From the NCBI RefSeq assembly GCF_016086655.4, contig NC_052136.2, forward strand, positions 15,934,001 through 15,998,000: 64,000 bases of DNA. Direction: 5' to 3'. Within the stretch, counting starts at the first letter, position 1, and each line of letters starts with the position of its first letter. Positions 1 through 11,400 of the stretch are shown piece by piece. Under the pieces are notes generated by a model. It did no database searches. It had not been told where the DNA came from and saw only the letters and a program-made list of their open reading frames with translations. The translations under genes were made by a program, and so were the position numbers. Source of the stretch: Lepeophtheirus salmonis. Its lineage: Eukaryota > Arthropoda > Copepoda > Siphonostomatoida > Caligidae.

Positions 1-436
1 AAGGATATTCTATCAGTTATCGGAGTCTTACACATTTGAAACACTTTAAACTTCTGATGACATCATTCCTTTGGAATTTTCCGATTTGGAAAAACATATT
101 ATGTCACTAACAATTTATGTTCAAAATGTCTAGAACAAATTTTAAATGAGATCAATAAAAGTAATTTTGTATGGCAACGATCCACCGGGTTCGCCATATG
201 TTTTAGTGTATCTATTTTTTTTCTTTCTAAGTAACATTACTCAATATTAATTTCTTGCACTTTGATTAAGCTGTCATATGTTTGTCATACGATACAACAT
301 TACCTTTATTGTATCCAGCAAACTTTCCTCCAAATAGAAACCGAAAAAAGGCTCGAAATTATGTAATAGCTAGCCAGATAGGCCAATCTACCACTGCTAT
401 TTATATTTTATCTATTATCATTCTTTTTTCACAATT
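1..436. other. AT-rich non-coding stretch
   Basis: No coding region, RNA gene or repeat could be recognised here. Short open frames have low-complexity composition and no motif. Confidence 0.6.
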
Positions 437-438
437 TA

Positions 439-690
439 CCGAGTGGTCCATTAAAACTCAACAAAATAAAGTTTATTTTCTTATAATTATAAGAATAAGT
501 CCGGTATAAGCCCAACTGCGTGGAGTGTGCGAATGGACATATTTATATCAGGTTCAATTCTCATTTTCTCAACTTGTACGTAAGCTAGTAAGCTCAGACT
601 TGTTTTGTTTTGTAACTAATTGTTATTGTTTTAAAATATTGAAATATAAATTAATTTTAATCACTTAACCTTCATTAATTCTTGAATTTT
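439..690 (-). mobile_element. Truncated copy of the 8.1-kb Tc1/mariner-like family
   Basis: The left end (439 onward, preceded by TA) reads CCGAGTGGTCCATTAAAA, nearly the terminal inverted repeat seen at 8086 and at 8929-8957. Positions 556-680 match the reverse complement of 8100-8250, the 5' untranslated region of that family. The most conserved core is TCTCAACTTGTACGTAAGCT at 567-586. Almost all of the transposase-coding interior is absent, so this is a miniature remnant rather than a gene. The outer terminal repeat expected near 690-720 is not clear. The copy lies in minus orientation relative to the 8.1-kb and 31.4-kb copies. Seen directly by comparing the three loci; family naming is inferred. 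Confidence 0.6.
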
Positions 691-2589
691 ATAAAATGTA
701 TAAAATGAACACATACTCCTATATATTTCATAATTTTTTAAATCTTAAATAGTTTGATGTATTTTATTCCATACTGTATAGTAATGTTGCTTCGTAATAT
801 TGTATTAAAAGTATATCTATACATTTGTGTTTATATATGCTAAAAAACATTTATACATGGAAATAACACAATGACCAATATATATACGACAAGGTAGTAA
901 CAAAAAATTGTATTCCTGTCCTTAGATAATTTGAATATAAGTATAGTATGACTTACTACTTGTTTGTTATGAAATAGTGGTGATGTATCAAATGATATGG
1001 AGGGGATCAACAGCTGATATAAAAATACAAATATATTATTAACTACTTCTTACAACTAGTCAAATAATTTATTTAATTATATTAATTTTTTTTTTAAATC
1101 ACATAATCTTACAAGGCAAAATTATTAAATATTTATTAATATTATAAAAAAAACAAAAATTAAAATCGAACTTTTTTTAAAGTTGAAATATTAGCAAATG
1201 CAATTGAAAAAAATTTAATTTCCTAATCATGATTTTTCTATGATTAGACCTATTTTGTAGGAACTATATTCAAGATGGACTAATAATTTATTTTTTGAAC
1301 GCTGGAATGTTTCTTATTGATTGTTATTACTTTGAATTTTCATTTATATATTTATTTTATTTGGAAAAGGAACCCCGAATCAAAATAATACTCTACAATC
1401 CTGATTTTTAGAAAAAAAGCTTAAAGGCAAAAAATCATACAATTTAAAATTTTAGTATTGATTTTCTGGTGAATATATGGACAATAATGCATTATGATAA
1501 TTGGTGATAATGGAAAAAAAAATACTTAAAAAAATAAACAAAATAATGATGAATAAAGTTTTAACTGAATTGGACAACCTTTAAAATATAATCGATTTTC
1601 CTCAAATTTAATATGGGATATTTTTATTATAGTGCGACAATTTCTCATTACCTCAGGTTATCGATTTTTACCACTTTAGTTTTGTACCCCCTCTAATGTA
1701 CATATATATGTATTTTTTTCTATTGCATTACTTGATAAATTAAGATGAAAATTTATAACATATGCAATCTTAATTTTACATCTATGTATTATTCATATTC
1801 AAATTACTCATTCTTAACAACCAATCAAGGATTAATTATTGACAATTGTTCTTTGTATCAAAGTAAAAGAAAAGATTATATTCTGTTATACGTGACCTAT
1901 CATATCTTTTAAACAAATATTTTGATGATATGTAGACAAAATTAAACTAGAAACCCTCTCACATATCTCTCATAATCATTAATGATATAAAATTAGTAAA
2001 GTAATACTTCCATAAATTAACGTTAATGATAATGATTATTACCGACATATAAAAAAAAAAAACAAGGACAAATGCCTTTTGAATTCAAATGGTCAATTTC
2101 ACGTGTTTATAAATATCACTCAACTGCTTTACGATAAAAAATGTTTTATATGGTTCAAACTTTCAAAATGGAATAATTACAAATGTGTTTATATTCAGCC
2201 TAATTTGAACTTTAAGTTACTCTGCATTCCTCGATTTTGAAGTGCGATTATTTTTAGATACCATAAATAATATAGTTTTATTGAATATATGAAGAAAAAA
2301 AAATCTTCTCTCAGAAGATTTTAAATTCATTTTTTATAACATATGTAATGAGTACCATTACGATGTTTGTATGAACTAAAGTACTTAAATTATACAATTA
2401 ACCTAGGCTCAATAAGCAGTATCTGTTTTTTTTTTTTGAAGAAACTGAACTATTTAGGGAGATATTTATTTGTAAATATAATTACTTTTTGTACAAACGA
2501 TTAAAAATTGTGAAAAATATAAGTTATTAGAAAATGACTAATTAATAATAATAAAATATTAATTTCTACAACTCAAATAAAACATCAGT
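691..2589. other. AT-rich non-coding stretch
   Basis: Long A and T runs, no convincing open frame, no repeat matched elsewhere in the window. Confidence 0.55.
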
Positions 2590-3900
2590 ACGGCCAAATG
2601 TAAAATAACTCTCAACTTTGGACCCCCCCACACTAATTGTTTGCCGGATTAGGTATCCTACTGTAATCCGTCTTGAACGTGTTCTAAGGATAGTGCATTG
2701 TTCAGCCAGCTGCCAATATCTGAATTTATTAAAAAACTGGAGAGACTGGAGACGGAATGTCCTTGAAAAATTGGAATTTTGTCTAAAAGCTGTTCCTTCT
2801 CAATAATAAATTTAGGAAATTCATAAACCAGATGAAGTGGCTTTTCATCTCATAAACCAGACCCACCACATAGTGAGCTAACTTCATGGTGTTAGCGTAG
2901 GAGACAATGCCCAGTGATAAACTGAACCAAGGAGCTCAGATTTCCTTTCAAAAAATCCAATACATTCTTGCACCTCCCAAGTCCAACTATTTGGAGCATC
3001 GCACGGCTTTGACGGCAATAGTCAAGGTTCAAACCAAAGTGTCTGGCATTTGTCTATGTAATGGGCAGATACATCATACCTAGTAGAGGTAGAGAAGTAC
3101 CTCACTAGCCAACGAACTCAAAAGAGTTTTCGTATTTCGGGAAAGGAAATCATTTGCTTATATTGATCAATTTGCTTCAATTACTACCTGAGAGTTTGAC
3201 CAGATTCAAAATCCTCAAGGACCCTATTTCTCATGATTTTCTTTAATCCAAGAAGGAGCCTCGTTAATGGCAAGTACCTCGGCTTGGAAAATAGTGTTTT
3301 GAGGAGTGAGGTTTAAGGATGCCCCACCTATTTTATCACCTTTAGTGATTACAAATCCCGAACCCAGGCCTTGTTTGCTCTTTGTTCCACCTGGGAATAT
3401 ATGAGTTTGGTCTTCAATCTCCTTATCAAGAAAGTTGTATTTCCATATTTTCGTTGGATTTACTCCGTCCTTTTAGAGGTTAGGAAACAGACTGGGGATA
3501 ATTATGTCTTGAGCAGAACTAGATCGAACACTCTACGTTTTGAGATGACGCAATTTATTATTGCTTTTTTCGTAGGTATTGACGATGCACTGACGAGCCA
3601 TTGTTGCAAAACACTGTGCACCCAAGAAAAGGGGGGAAATTCCAAAGAATACCTCCAACCACCGTATGGGTGTTGAACACATAGGATGACAGAGACCAAG
3701 CATTCCTAGTCTCTGGATTTTGGCAATAATAGTTTGTTGCCCTGACGTAATATTGTAGAAAATGACTAATTCGTCAATTTGAAAGATAAATCTTCCTCCC
3801 ATTTCAATGCCTAAGATTAACTTTAATAACCACATGGTTAGCCTACTTTCAATATTTATGGGATGCCTATAAATCGCCAAGATATTGTAAACTTTATTTA
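2590..3900 (-). mobile_element. Non-LTR retrotransposon relic (RT tail, RNase H, zinc finger)
   Basis: Read on the minus strand, three parts of a LINE ORF2 appear in the expected order. First (about 3880-3533) comes the post-RT 'thumb' with the phrase KIQRLG, then STPIRWLEVFFGISPL, the usual IQR...TTP..aLEv..g..PL pattern. Second (about 3370-3180) is an RNase H start, with GSGFVITKGDKIGG followed by TIFQAEVLAINEA, typical of the first RNase H strands and helix. Third (about 2920-2830) is a degraded C-terminal region, FITGHCLLR then LCGGSG, DEKPLHLVYEFPKF, like the TGH...C..C...E...HL...CP pattern at LINE ends. Many stops and frameshifts show it is dead. RNase H suggests an I, R1, LOA or related clade, which I cannot distinguish. 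The 5' end (endonuclease, RT core) is missing, typical of 5' truncation on insertion. Confidence 0.78.
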
Positions 3901-4272
3901 ACTATTTTTCAGTGAAGAGCAACAATAGCATGGCATCAAAATTATAAATACAGATAAATAATTGTTTTGGAAAGAAATTTATGATTTATTTCACTCATAT
4001 AGTGTTTTTTTTTTTTTTGACATAAACTAAATTGTTAAATGGATATCTGTCATAAGGACAAAAAGAATCTATCTGAAAAGGTCAATCTTTCACTATTTTA
4101 ATTCTGGTATCTGGAAACTAGTGAGAAGGTAAATCCAAGATATTGATTTTGTAAAAATAATTTATTTGTAATAAAGTCATTCTACTGCTAGTATTGAGAT
4201 CTCACTCAGGATTAACTTACACATCTTAATTAACTAAAAATTATATTTAGTATTGAAAAAAACAATTTATCC
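3901..4272. other. Non-coding gap between two relics
   Basis: AT-rich, with a poly-T run near 4008-4018. No feature recognised. Confidence 0.5.
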
Positions 4273-4908
4273 TCTCTGCAGGACTGTGTACCTCAACAAT
4301 TTGTAGTATTCCCTTCTGTCCACTCTCTCTTTAACTTTGAAAAAGAACAGCGGCTTTTTCTTCCCGTCTCTGGTGATGACGCACAGGACCATCACTTGGA
4401 CCTAGTGCTAGATACCAAAGATTCTCTGAGCCTATTCTCTTATTTCTACAAGGAAACCAATCCTTTTCCTGTTCACAACACCGTCCATCAGGAATATGCT
4501 ATTGTCTGAGATATCTGGATTTTGTCGCTAATCCTCTTGAGGTAGGAGATCATAATTTTGCACCTTTCAAGCATAGTTAGTCCACAAAGGCAGTGAGGAG
4601 ATCCTACATATAATTTCAGACTCAGGTTGTCATGAACGGCATTATAAATGGCCTTTGGGTGAATTCCATCTATTTGGACATCTACCGGATTGAAGTTGAA
4701 TCTTCTTTGATCTTTCCCTCCATATTGTTACTGAAGTTCACGGAAAGCTTTAAGATATGACCACCATTGGAGTCTTAAGGGACTTTTTGTTGTTATATTT
4801 AGTCCAGATGGAGATGCCAACGGTCTTTGCAGCCTTTTTGTCACTGACATTGGCGTGGAAGAGATCCCAGACACGGTATCTGTTTTTGTTCTTTTTGCTC
4901 CAACACAT
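4273..4908 (-). pseudogene. Tc1/mariner-superfamily transposase relic
   Basis: On the minus strand a candidate start at 4908 is followed by VWDLFHANVSDKKAAKTVGI, a helix-turn-helix of the kind that opens Tc1/mariner transposases. Further on come AVHDNLSLKLYV and LERCKIMISYLK (the linker before the first catalytic Asp), then MDGVVNRK. Last are VQVMVLCVITRDGKK and EYYKLLRYTVL, matching the family's Ser/Val-Met-Val-Leu-Gly-Val...DGK block and the stretch leading to the second Asp. These pieces lie in different frames with several stops. The sequence ends near 4273, before the second and third catalytic residues, so the 3' third is missing. No terminal inverted repeat was found. The family assignment rests on motif order and is fairly secure; the exact clade is not. 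Confidence 0.72.
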
Positions 4909-7063
4909 TTAAACTTAGAGAAATGGGATAAAAACAGAACTTGTATATTTTTGTTTCAGCTGTCGTAAGTTTGTGTGATGAAACCTCGTCATGATAAAAT
5001 CAAAGGAAATAAAAAAACTAAACTATCGACTTTAAAGCGAACAAATAAAATATACCAAACCTTTCTTCAAAATTGCAAAATTTACCAATTTTTGGTAAAA
5101 AATTTTTTTACAAAAGCAAAAATTTGCATTTTTAAGGTAATTTTAATAGCATATTAAAAAAAATTCTGCCAATAAGATCTATTTGAAACAAATTCGAGGC
5201 AATTTTACAAAATTTGTGGTGCAGAAACTCCCAGTTGACTAATGGAGTGTTAATATTTTATAAGATATTTAAAAACACTAGAATACAACTAGACATGCCG
5301 TTACGTACTCAAATTACAAAAGTGTATCCTCAAAATACCAACTCCTTAAATCATCTTGTCAAATAATTTTCAAAACGTCTGCGATTGATTTATTTCAATT
5401 ATTTTGGACTTCTTTAGATTAAAGTGTACTTCTTAGACACGCTTCTTAAAGCAAGCACATTGATTATCGATATAAGAAGTTTTAAATGCGTGAACACATA
5501 TACAAAAGTATGCAAGTATATATGCGAATTAAAAACCCGTCATCAGAATGCATTTGAAACAAACAAATACTTTTTCGCAGACAATAAATCAATTTTGTTT
5601 TCAATTAATCACGGAAAGATATGTATACAAATGTATTTAAGCTATATTTATGCTTCTGAATAATGGTCAAAAATAAGTTATGGAACAATGTGTGAAAAAG
5701 GTGGGGCTGTCTGTTGAATACGAAATAAGTAAGGTTAAATCATTTTCCTTTGCTGTAACTGTATAGTCTACATTTAATTCAAATAAAGTTATTTGTTTAA
5801 TTATATCTTATTTGCATGTTTTACTGTTTATTCTAAACACTATACAAATTGCTTCATGTATAAATGTGCAAAAAACACATATAAGACTGTCTGGACTAAT
5901 ATATAATTTTTGACAGGAGCAACGAATTATTGTCTATTTATTCAGGATTGTATAAAATTTACATATAAATTTCTGCATCCAATTTTAGTACAAGAGGCTT
6001 TTATTACGAAGCTCAAAATTCATAACCAGAGTGAAAGCGATATATCATATCAAATAATACAAATTTGTATCAGAAAACTTTATTCTTTTAGGAAACAACT
6101 GTAGTTTTTTGCACATAATACTAATAGTTTTGCAGCAAAATTTTGTACACTCCCCCCTTGATCCCTGTTGTTAGGGGTTTCACAAAAAAAACAATTGAAA
6201 CTGATGATACATCCTTCATATTTCTTTAATTAACAGTTTTTTTAGGATTTTGTTTTTTGGAAGAGTGTCTTTTGTTCCTTAGTAAGTTGATAAGATTTTT
6301 AAACCTTTTAACGATAATGGCGTGTGCCTACATACATATAAATCTTTTACCCTAACTTAATTGATATGTTCTGTAAGTCCATTCGTTTTAGACGATTGGA
6401 TAAATTAAAACATAAATTAAAGCATTTAATTGATTCAAGAACAAGTGTTGCATTAATTGAGTGAGTATCGATAGGAATGAGAAGGGAACCTTAAGGTCAG
6501 TTGTTATTCTAAAGTGTTGTGAATAACAATACACCGGATATATGATTTAGTTACATGAAAATATCATTGCATTGTTGAATTATCATATAGAATGACAAAG
6601 GTTTGTATACATGGCGAGCTAATTCAAAATAGGAAAAATGGCACGTCAACACACGACAAGATATAAGGATTATTCTAAAAATTGAGTGTCGAATACATTT
6701 GTATTGCTTGAATAGTTTTCATCAATTCTCAATAAAAGGTCAATCTTACAAAATCTTTTAAAGCGCCTCAAATTTCATTTCAAGTAACCAAAATTGATCG
6801 TTACAATTAAAGAATGAGAAATATAACCAAATATAAGTTTCTTCAGTCTAATAATTTTTTTTAAATATTGGGTAACTTAACTTAGGAACAAATTTGAATA
6901 CAGAGTTTATTATTGACTCAAATATGGTAATTAAATAATGACTTTTGTGTACACTGGCAAGAAAAAGTAATGAAAAATACTTTATGACTTTATCAATATT
7001 TGTTACTTTGACCGGATAAAAATTATTCAGAAAAAATATATCCATAATACATTTTTTAATAAT
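4909..7063. other. AT-rich non-coding stretch
   Basis: The open frames at 4975-5157, 5424-5663 and 5910-6104 have biased AT-codon composition and no recognisable motif. No RNA gene or repeat copy seen. Confidence 0.5.
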
Positions 7064-7465
7064 TTGTATTTAAAAATCCCCATTTTGTATCCATCTGAAA
7101 AGTGGTTTACTGACAGAGTCTGTACAGGTACACTTAAAGTGTCTTCTATTATGAAAACAAAGGAGTGTTGTTGTTCTTTAAAGGTAGATGAGGAGACGAC
7201 ATCTCACATTTTATATGACTACAAGGCTCTCCTGGCAGCTTTCAACGTCGTTGCCAAGGAGGGTGAATCATCTTTTGTAGGAAAAATTCTGAGGGACGAC
7301 TTTTTCGCTCAGACGTCTCCAAAAAAAGATCCTACATCATGCAGTTATAACAAAAGTACAAGATTACCATATTTCACTTAAAGCCATTAATGACGGCACA
7401 AATTTTCCTTAGGAAAACATCGATATAGACTATAATAGATTTTTATTCCATGTTTAAAAAAAAAT
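7064..7465 (+). pseudogene. LINE ORF2 C-terminal fragment
   Basis: The frame 7064-7381 encodes PSEKW..., then GTLKV about 15 residues later, then a cysteine-rich patch and DEETTSHILYDYKAL. The LINE relic ending at 19.2 kb has SAEKW..., GTLKV at the same spacing, then CQLEDERSDHFLFDC. The two are therefore fragments of related elements. The second follows the C..C...H....C zinc-finger pattern common at LINE RT C-termini. Here the cysteines and last Cys are partly replaced (CCCSLK..., Y for C). Past the stop at 7381, an INDG block in another frame resembles INDV at about 19142 in the larger relic, so homology runs to about 7465. Only the last ~130 codons remain, consistent with a 5'-truncated insertion. 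Confidence 0.62.
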
Positions 7466-8085
7466 AATATGAAACTTATAGTTTTTTAATTGGTAGTTTT
7501 TATATGAATTTTATTTATCGCAACGTATTTATTAAGGATGATTGACGGTTCTGTAGATTATAAATGCTTTTATTTTGTTAGTTTATTAAATTTGTACAAA
7601 AAAAAAAATGGTAATTTAAAAAAAATAGTAAAGCACACCCACAGACATTTCTAACTTTTTATGTGTCAAAAACAAACTAAAATGCAAACATTATGGACGG
7701 TGTCCGGTAATTTTCCCTTAAACTATTTTGCCTGAAGATAAATTGCCTGAAAATTATTCTGCCAACTGGAAATTTCTCCTTAATATAGAAATAAATGAGT
7801 TTGATATGTTGCTTTAGTATATTTGTCAATCCATAAGTCTTTTCTAGTATGAATAATCCATAATGTTTAATGATAGTTAATAACAGAGTAGTGATTCGCA
7901 CTTCCTCTATTCGAATCCTTGCCATGTTTCTTTATTTTTGTTTTTCTTATTACATTAATTTTATTACCTATTTTACCTCTGGTTAATATTCATTACATAG
8001 TGAGATTCTGTTGCTGGATGTATTGAAAGTTTGTGGTATGATTCTGTCATTTTTTCATCATAAAAAAACATATAATGCGTATTTT
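7466..8085. other. Non-coding stretch with minisatellite cluster
   Basis: Apart from the minisatellite at 7695-7790, nothing is recognisable. A poly-A tract sits near 7599-7608. Confidence 0.5.
7695..7790 (-). repeat. 15-bp minisatellite cluster, left arm
   Basis: Read on the minus strand, about five degenerate units of a 15-mer like AGGCAAAATAGTTTA follow one another (for example AGGCAATTTATCTTC and AGGGAAAATTACCGG). The same motif occurs on the plus strand at 9077-9140. The two clusters thus face each other across the transposon at 8086-8957. Confidence 0.6.
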
Positions 8086-8957
8086 CCGGGTGGTCCATTG
8101 AAATCTGCACACTTACTATTTCAATAAATAATGAAGGTTGAGAGGTTGAAGTTAATTCATATTTCGATATATTATAGCATAAACAAATAGTTACAAAAAA
8201 AAAACTTAATCTCTTTAGCTTACGTACAAGTTGAGAAATGATATTTGAACGTGAATGACTGACTTCCATTAATGCCCTCTAAGCAATTTGAGGTCTCCTG
8301 GAAAACTGTTTACGCCATCAGCCATTCGAAAACGTAAGAAAAGAAAAAAAGCACTGCCTAAAAGGCCGAACTGGACCTGGAGGAGTTAAAGAAAACATCC
8401 CAGGCGAATCATCTCAAGTCCATGAGGACCCATGCAAGCGATTTCGGGGTTTCACACATCAGACTGTTCAGGGAGCTATAAAAAAGGGGCTGGTAAGAGC
8501 CTTGTGAGGGTGGAGATGCGAGTTTTGACACCAACAATGAAAAGAATCCATCTTCTTTGTTGTAATACATTTTTGAATAAGTCTTTTGAGTTCTTTGGAA
8601 TTGTTTTTAGATACTTTTTAGATACCCTCATACCAGCTTTTTCGACCAAACCTTTTATGTTCATGTTAAGGGAAAGGTCTGCTGTATCCTTGATCCAAAC
8701 TCGGAGTCCCTGAAACCCACTGTCAGCCAGCACTGGGGCGCCATGAAAGAGGACTATATCCATAGTTGGTGCCAGCCCTTCTTTCCACCGCCTGGAAGCT
8801 ATCATTACCGCTATGGGGTGCTACATTAATGATTAACATCACTCAGACGCACATCTATTTATAGTTTTGATTTTGTTGAAATTATTAAGGTAATAAATTA
8901 ATTATATGTTGTTGAAGTTTAAAATTAAAAGTGTGCAGATTTTAATGGATTGCTCGG
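8086..8957 (+). mobile_element. Tc1/mariner-like element, internally damaged, with TIRs
   Basis: The ends form a 29-bp terminal inverted repeat. The left end starts CCGGGTGGTCCATTGAAA at 8086. The right end (8929-8957), reverse-complemented, starts CCGAGCAATCCATTAAAA. They agree at 24 of 29 positions and share ATCTGCACACTT at the inner end. At about 870 bp the element is shorter than a usual 1.2-1.4 kb family member. A second 5' half-copy is at 31371-31815 and a miniature at 439-690. TA target-site duplications are not preserved at the ends. Confidence 0.8.
8252..8838 (+). pseudogene. Broken transposase of the 8.1-kb Tc1/mariner-like element
   Basis: Translated piecewise on the plus strand. 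The N-terminal part has VSWKTVYAIS (first helix-turn-helix), then GRTGPGGVK (GRPR-like linker), LKSMRTHASDFGVSHQTVQG (second helix-turn-helix) and KSLVRVEMRVLTPTMK. The C-terminal part (about 8660-8838) reads KGKVCCILDPNSESLK, HWGAMKEDYIHSW and FHRLEAIITAMGCYIND before a stop. These match the end of these transposases (...VESLK..., W..M...YI...C..FR.RLEA.I...G). The central region with the first two catalytic Asp residues is deleted or scrambled, so no active enzyme is possible. The minus-strand 109-codon frame over the same DNA is a chance shadow. Confidence 0.72.
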
Positions 8958-11089
8958 TTCAGTATTACACTTAACATATTTTGATTAAAAAATGAATTTT
9001 AACCAAAAAAGCTATACCATATAAATCTCATTTATGTATTTATAAAGAGAAATATCTTTTCAATAAAATGACTGTAAGCCAAATATCTTAATGCAAAACC
9101 GTTTAAGGCAAAATGGCTCAAGGCAAAATAATTGATTGCAGAGTTACATAGTGCCGTTGTGGACATGTGTACCGACATAACAAAACAATTAAATTGGGAA
9201 TTGAATTTGGAATTAGAAAATAACACTTTCTTTTTTGTCATCCCTTGTATCTTAGTTATCAACTAAAAAAACATAATCAAAAGCTTACCAAAATCATTCC
9301 AATAATAGAATTCTTCATATAAGTAAATTTATGATGTAAATGAATGCAATCTAGCTGAAACTTGATATGGAAAAAAAGGTTATTTGAACGTAATACACAC
9401 ACCCTTCTCAAATGGAATATTATTATACTCATAAAGAATGTTCTATTGTACCTATTTGTACTAAAAATAATACCTATTTTGACTTTTCGTATTCATTCAT
9501 TTAATTTTCGCTATTGGGTACTTACACAAAATATGTCAATACGAAACAAGTGATTCATGAAGGCCTTGGTTCTACATGCTGCAATTTGATAGTATCCTTC
9601 TATATAGGTTTTTTGACTAAATTTAGAGGGATTTTGATAAATTTACGTTCAAATAATATGAAGCAACTCTATTAATAAAAAAAGTGTGCTTTGTCAGCCT
9701 TTACCTACAAGAGGAAAAAATTATTTTTTATTGTCTAATTTACTTTATTGCTTTTAAAGTAATATTTAAAGTTTTTTCCCCTTAATCATCGTTTATTTAA
9801 GTCTATTTGTTCTTTTAAAAAAGAAACAGAATGTTTGTTGCTTAATTTATGTTTCTTGTGTGAATTAATCATATTGAAATCAAGAAGAGCAAATCCACTA
9901 AGGGTTAAAATGAAAAACCATATAACATTGTTTTTTGTTTTTTTTTAAATTGAATATCAATAATGTACTTTAAGGCTGTCAAAATGTAATAATCATAATA
10001 GTAATTCAATATATTTGAAAGATATTGATCCGAGAATGAAAAATTCAAACTTATAGAAATTAGTCCAGATTTATAATGACATTTACTTTTAAAGTCATTA
10101 AATTAAGAATATTGTTGGTAGGGATTTCATAAATATTGCGTTTCCTGTTGTCTTCATCTGCTTCTAGGACGATAAGACTTATCCCATACTGCAAATAAAG
10201 TGCAAAAAGGGTACAAATCTGAAGCAGAACTGCCAGTGCTTGGGATTTTCCCCCAGATCTTGGGGTTTGGTTAAGAAAATTTATATAATCTTAGGCTTTT
10301 GTATATAATTTGCTAATAAAGAACAATTACAATGGTATTTTATTACATATTTGTTTCAAGCGTATAAGCTTGTGGATATAGTATTGTACTTTATATTACA
10401 AATAAGTTGAAAACCTTTTTAAAATTATATGTTTTAACAAAATACGCACCTTGAGGAAATTTCAAGAGATTGTAATCACAAACTTATTTTATAATTTATG
10501 CAAATTTTTTTGCAAAGGGTAAACAAACTTCAGTCAAAGAATTTAAGCATACATGTTTTGTGTATGATGATATGATGAGAGTATAAAAAATTAATGATTT
10601 TCTTTGTTTAAGATCTCGTAGTGCAGTCAGCTGAACTGTAACCATTTGATCCGAATAATCACAGTAATAATAAAAATGAAACTTACCTAAAAGGAAAAAC
10701 ATCAAACATTTGATGATAACCCGTTTGATGAAATTACCGATAGAAAGTTAAAACATGATTATTTAAAGTTCATTTGTAGAAGTATTTATTTTCGATAAAA
10801 TTGTAATTTTTGCAAAAATAAGGTTACTAGATTTTAATGTATCCTAAATCATCAATATTTCATCACTATCTACTATTCCCTTAGTTGTTAATTTTCTTTT
10901 ACATGCAACAAAACAAACAGAAAACATCCTTGATTGTCAAAAAAGGCTCTACCATTTATGTTCAGCCAACCATTTGCAAATATCTATAGAAATTCCATGA
11001 ATAAAGATAGTAAAATAAACCCTTTTATTAATAATCTTGAAACTGTGTGTTTTGTTTTTTTTAAATTATTATTATTAATTCTTGGGTTT
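8958..11089. other. Mostly non-coding AT-rich stretch
   Basis: Contains the minisatellite cluster at 9077-9140 and an unassigned minus-strand open stretch at about 10125-10275 (see findings). Other frames have no motif. Confidence 0.45.
9077..9140 (+). repeat. 15-bp minisatellite cluster, right arm
   Basis: Four to five degenerate units in tandem, including ATGCAAAACCGTTTA, AGGCAAAATGGCTCA and AGGCAAAATAATTG. This is the inverted counterpart of the cluster at 7695-7790. Confidence 0.6.
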
Positions 11090-11400
11090 TAAATAGTTTT
11101 ACCATGGATTTTGTTAAAAAGTTCAATGGCAACCCTTCTGTGTTCACGTTTGGGACAAGACATTTTTGGCCTCCATCTTTAGCTAGCCTTGCCCCTATCG
11201 ACTTACATGTAATGGTATAGTCAATAGGGAGGCTGATACAGTTTCCAGGCTTAACAAGGACTCCCTGACGGCAGTTCCATTTGTTTCCAGACATTGTGCG
11301 TACTTGCTTCAAATTTGTGATGAAGTGCTACCAGCAAGTTGTTCAAAACAAGGGCAAGGACATTGAAGGATATATATCGATCAATTTTAAGACACATTGA
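11090..11400 (+). pseudogene. Tc1/mariner-superfamily transposase C-terminus
   Basis: On the plus strand the frame around 11160 gives HFWPPSLASLAPIDLHVMV, a decayed form of the W-P-P-S-S-P-D-L-x-P-[LI]-D-F-x-V-W block that carries the third catalytic Asp. A frame change then gives EADTVSRLNKDSLTAV. Another gives RTCFKFVMKCYQQ and NKGKDIEGYI before a stop, equivalent to the C-terminal V...C..F..R.....NKG..IE tail. Ser-Leu-Ala replaces Ser-Pro-Asp, so the catalytic Asp is lost. Nothing upstream of about 11090 is recognisable, so only the 3' quarter remains. The minus-strand 83-codon frame is a shadow. Confidence 0.65.

Noticed and set aside
8476..8805. 109-codon minus-strand frame
   Set aside because: The plus strand encodes the C-terminal transposase motifs over the same DNA. 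The minus frame is a shadow.
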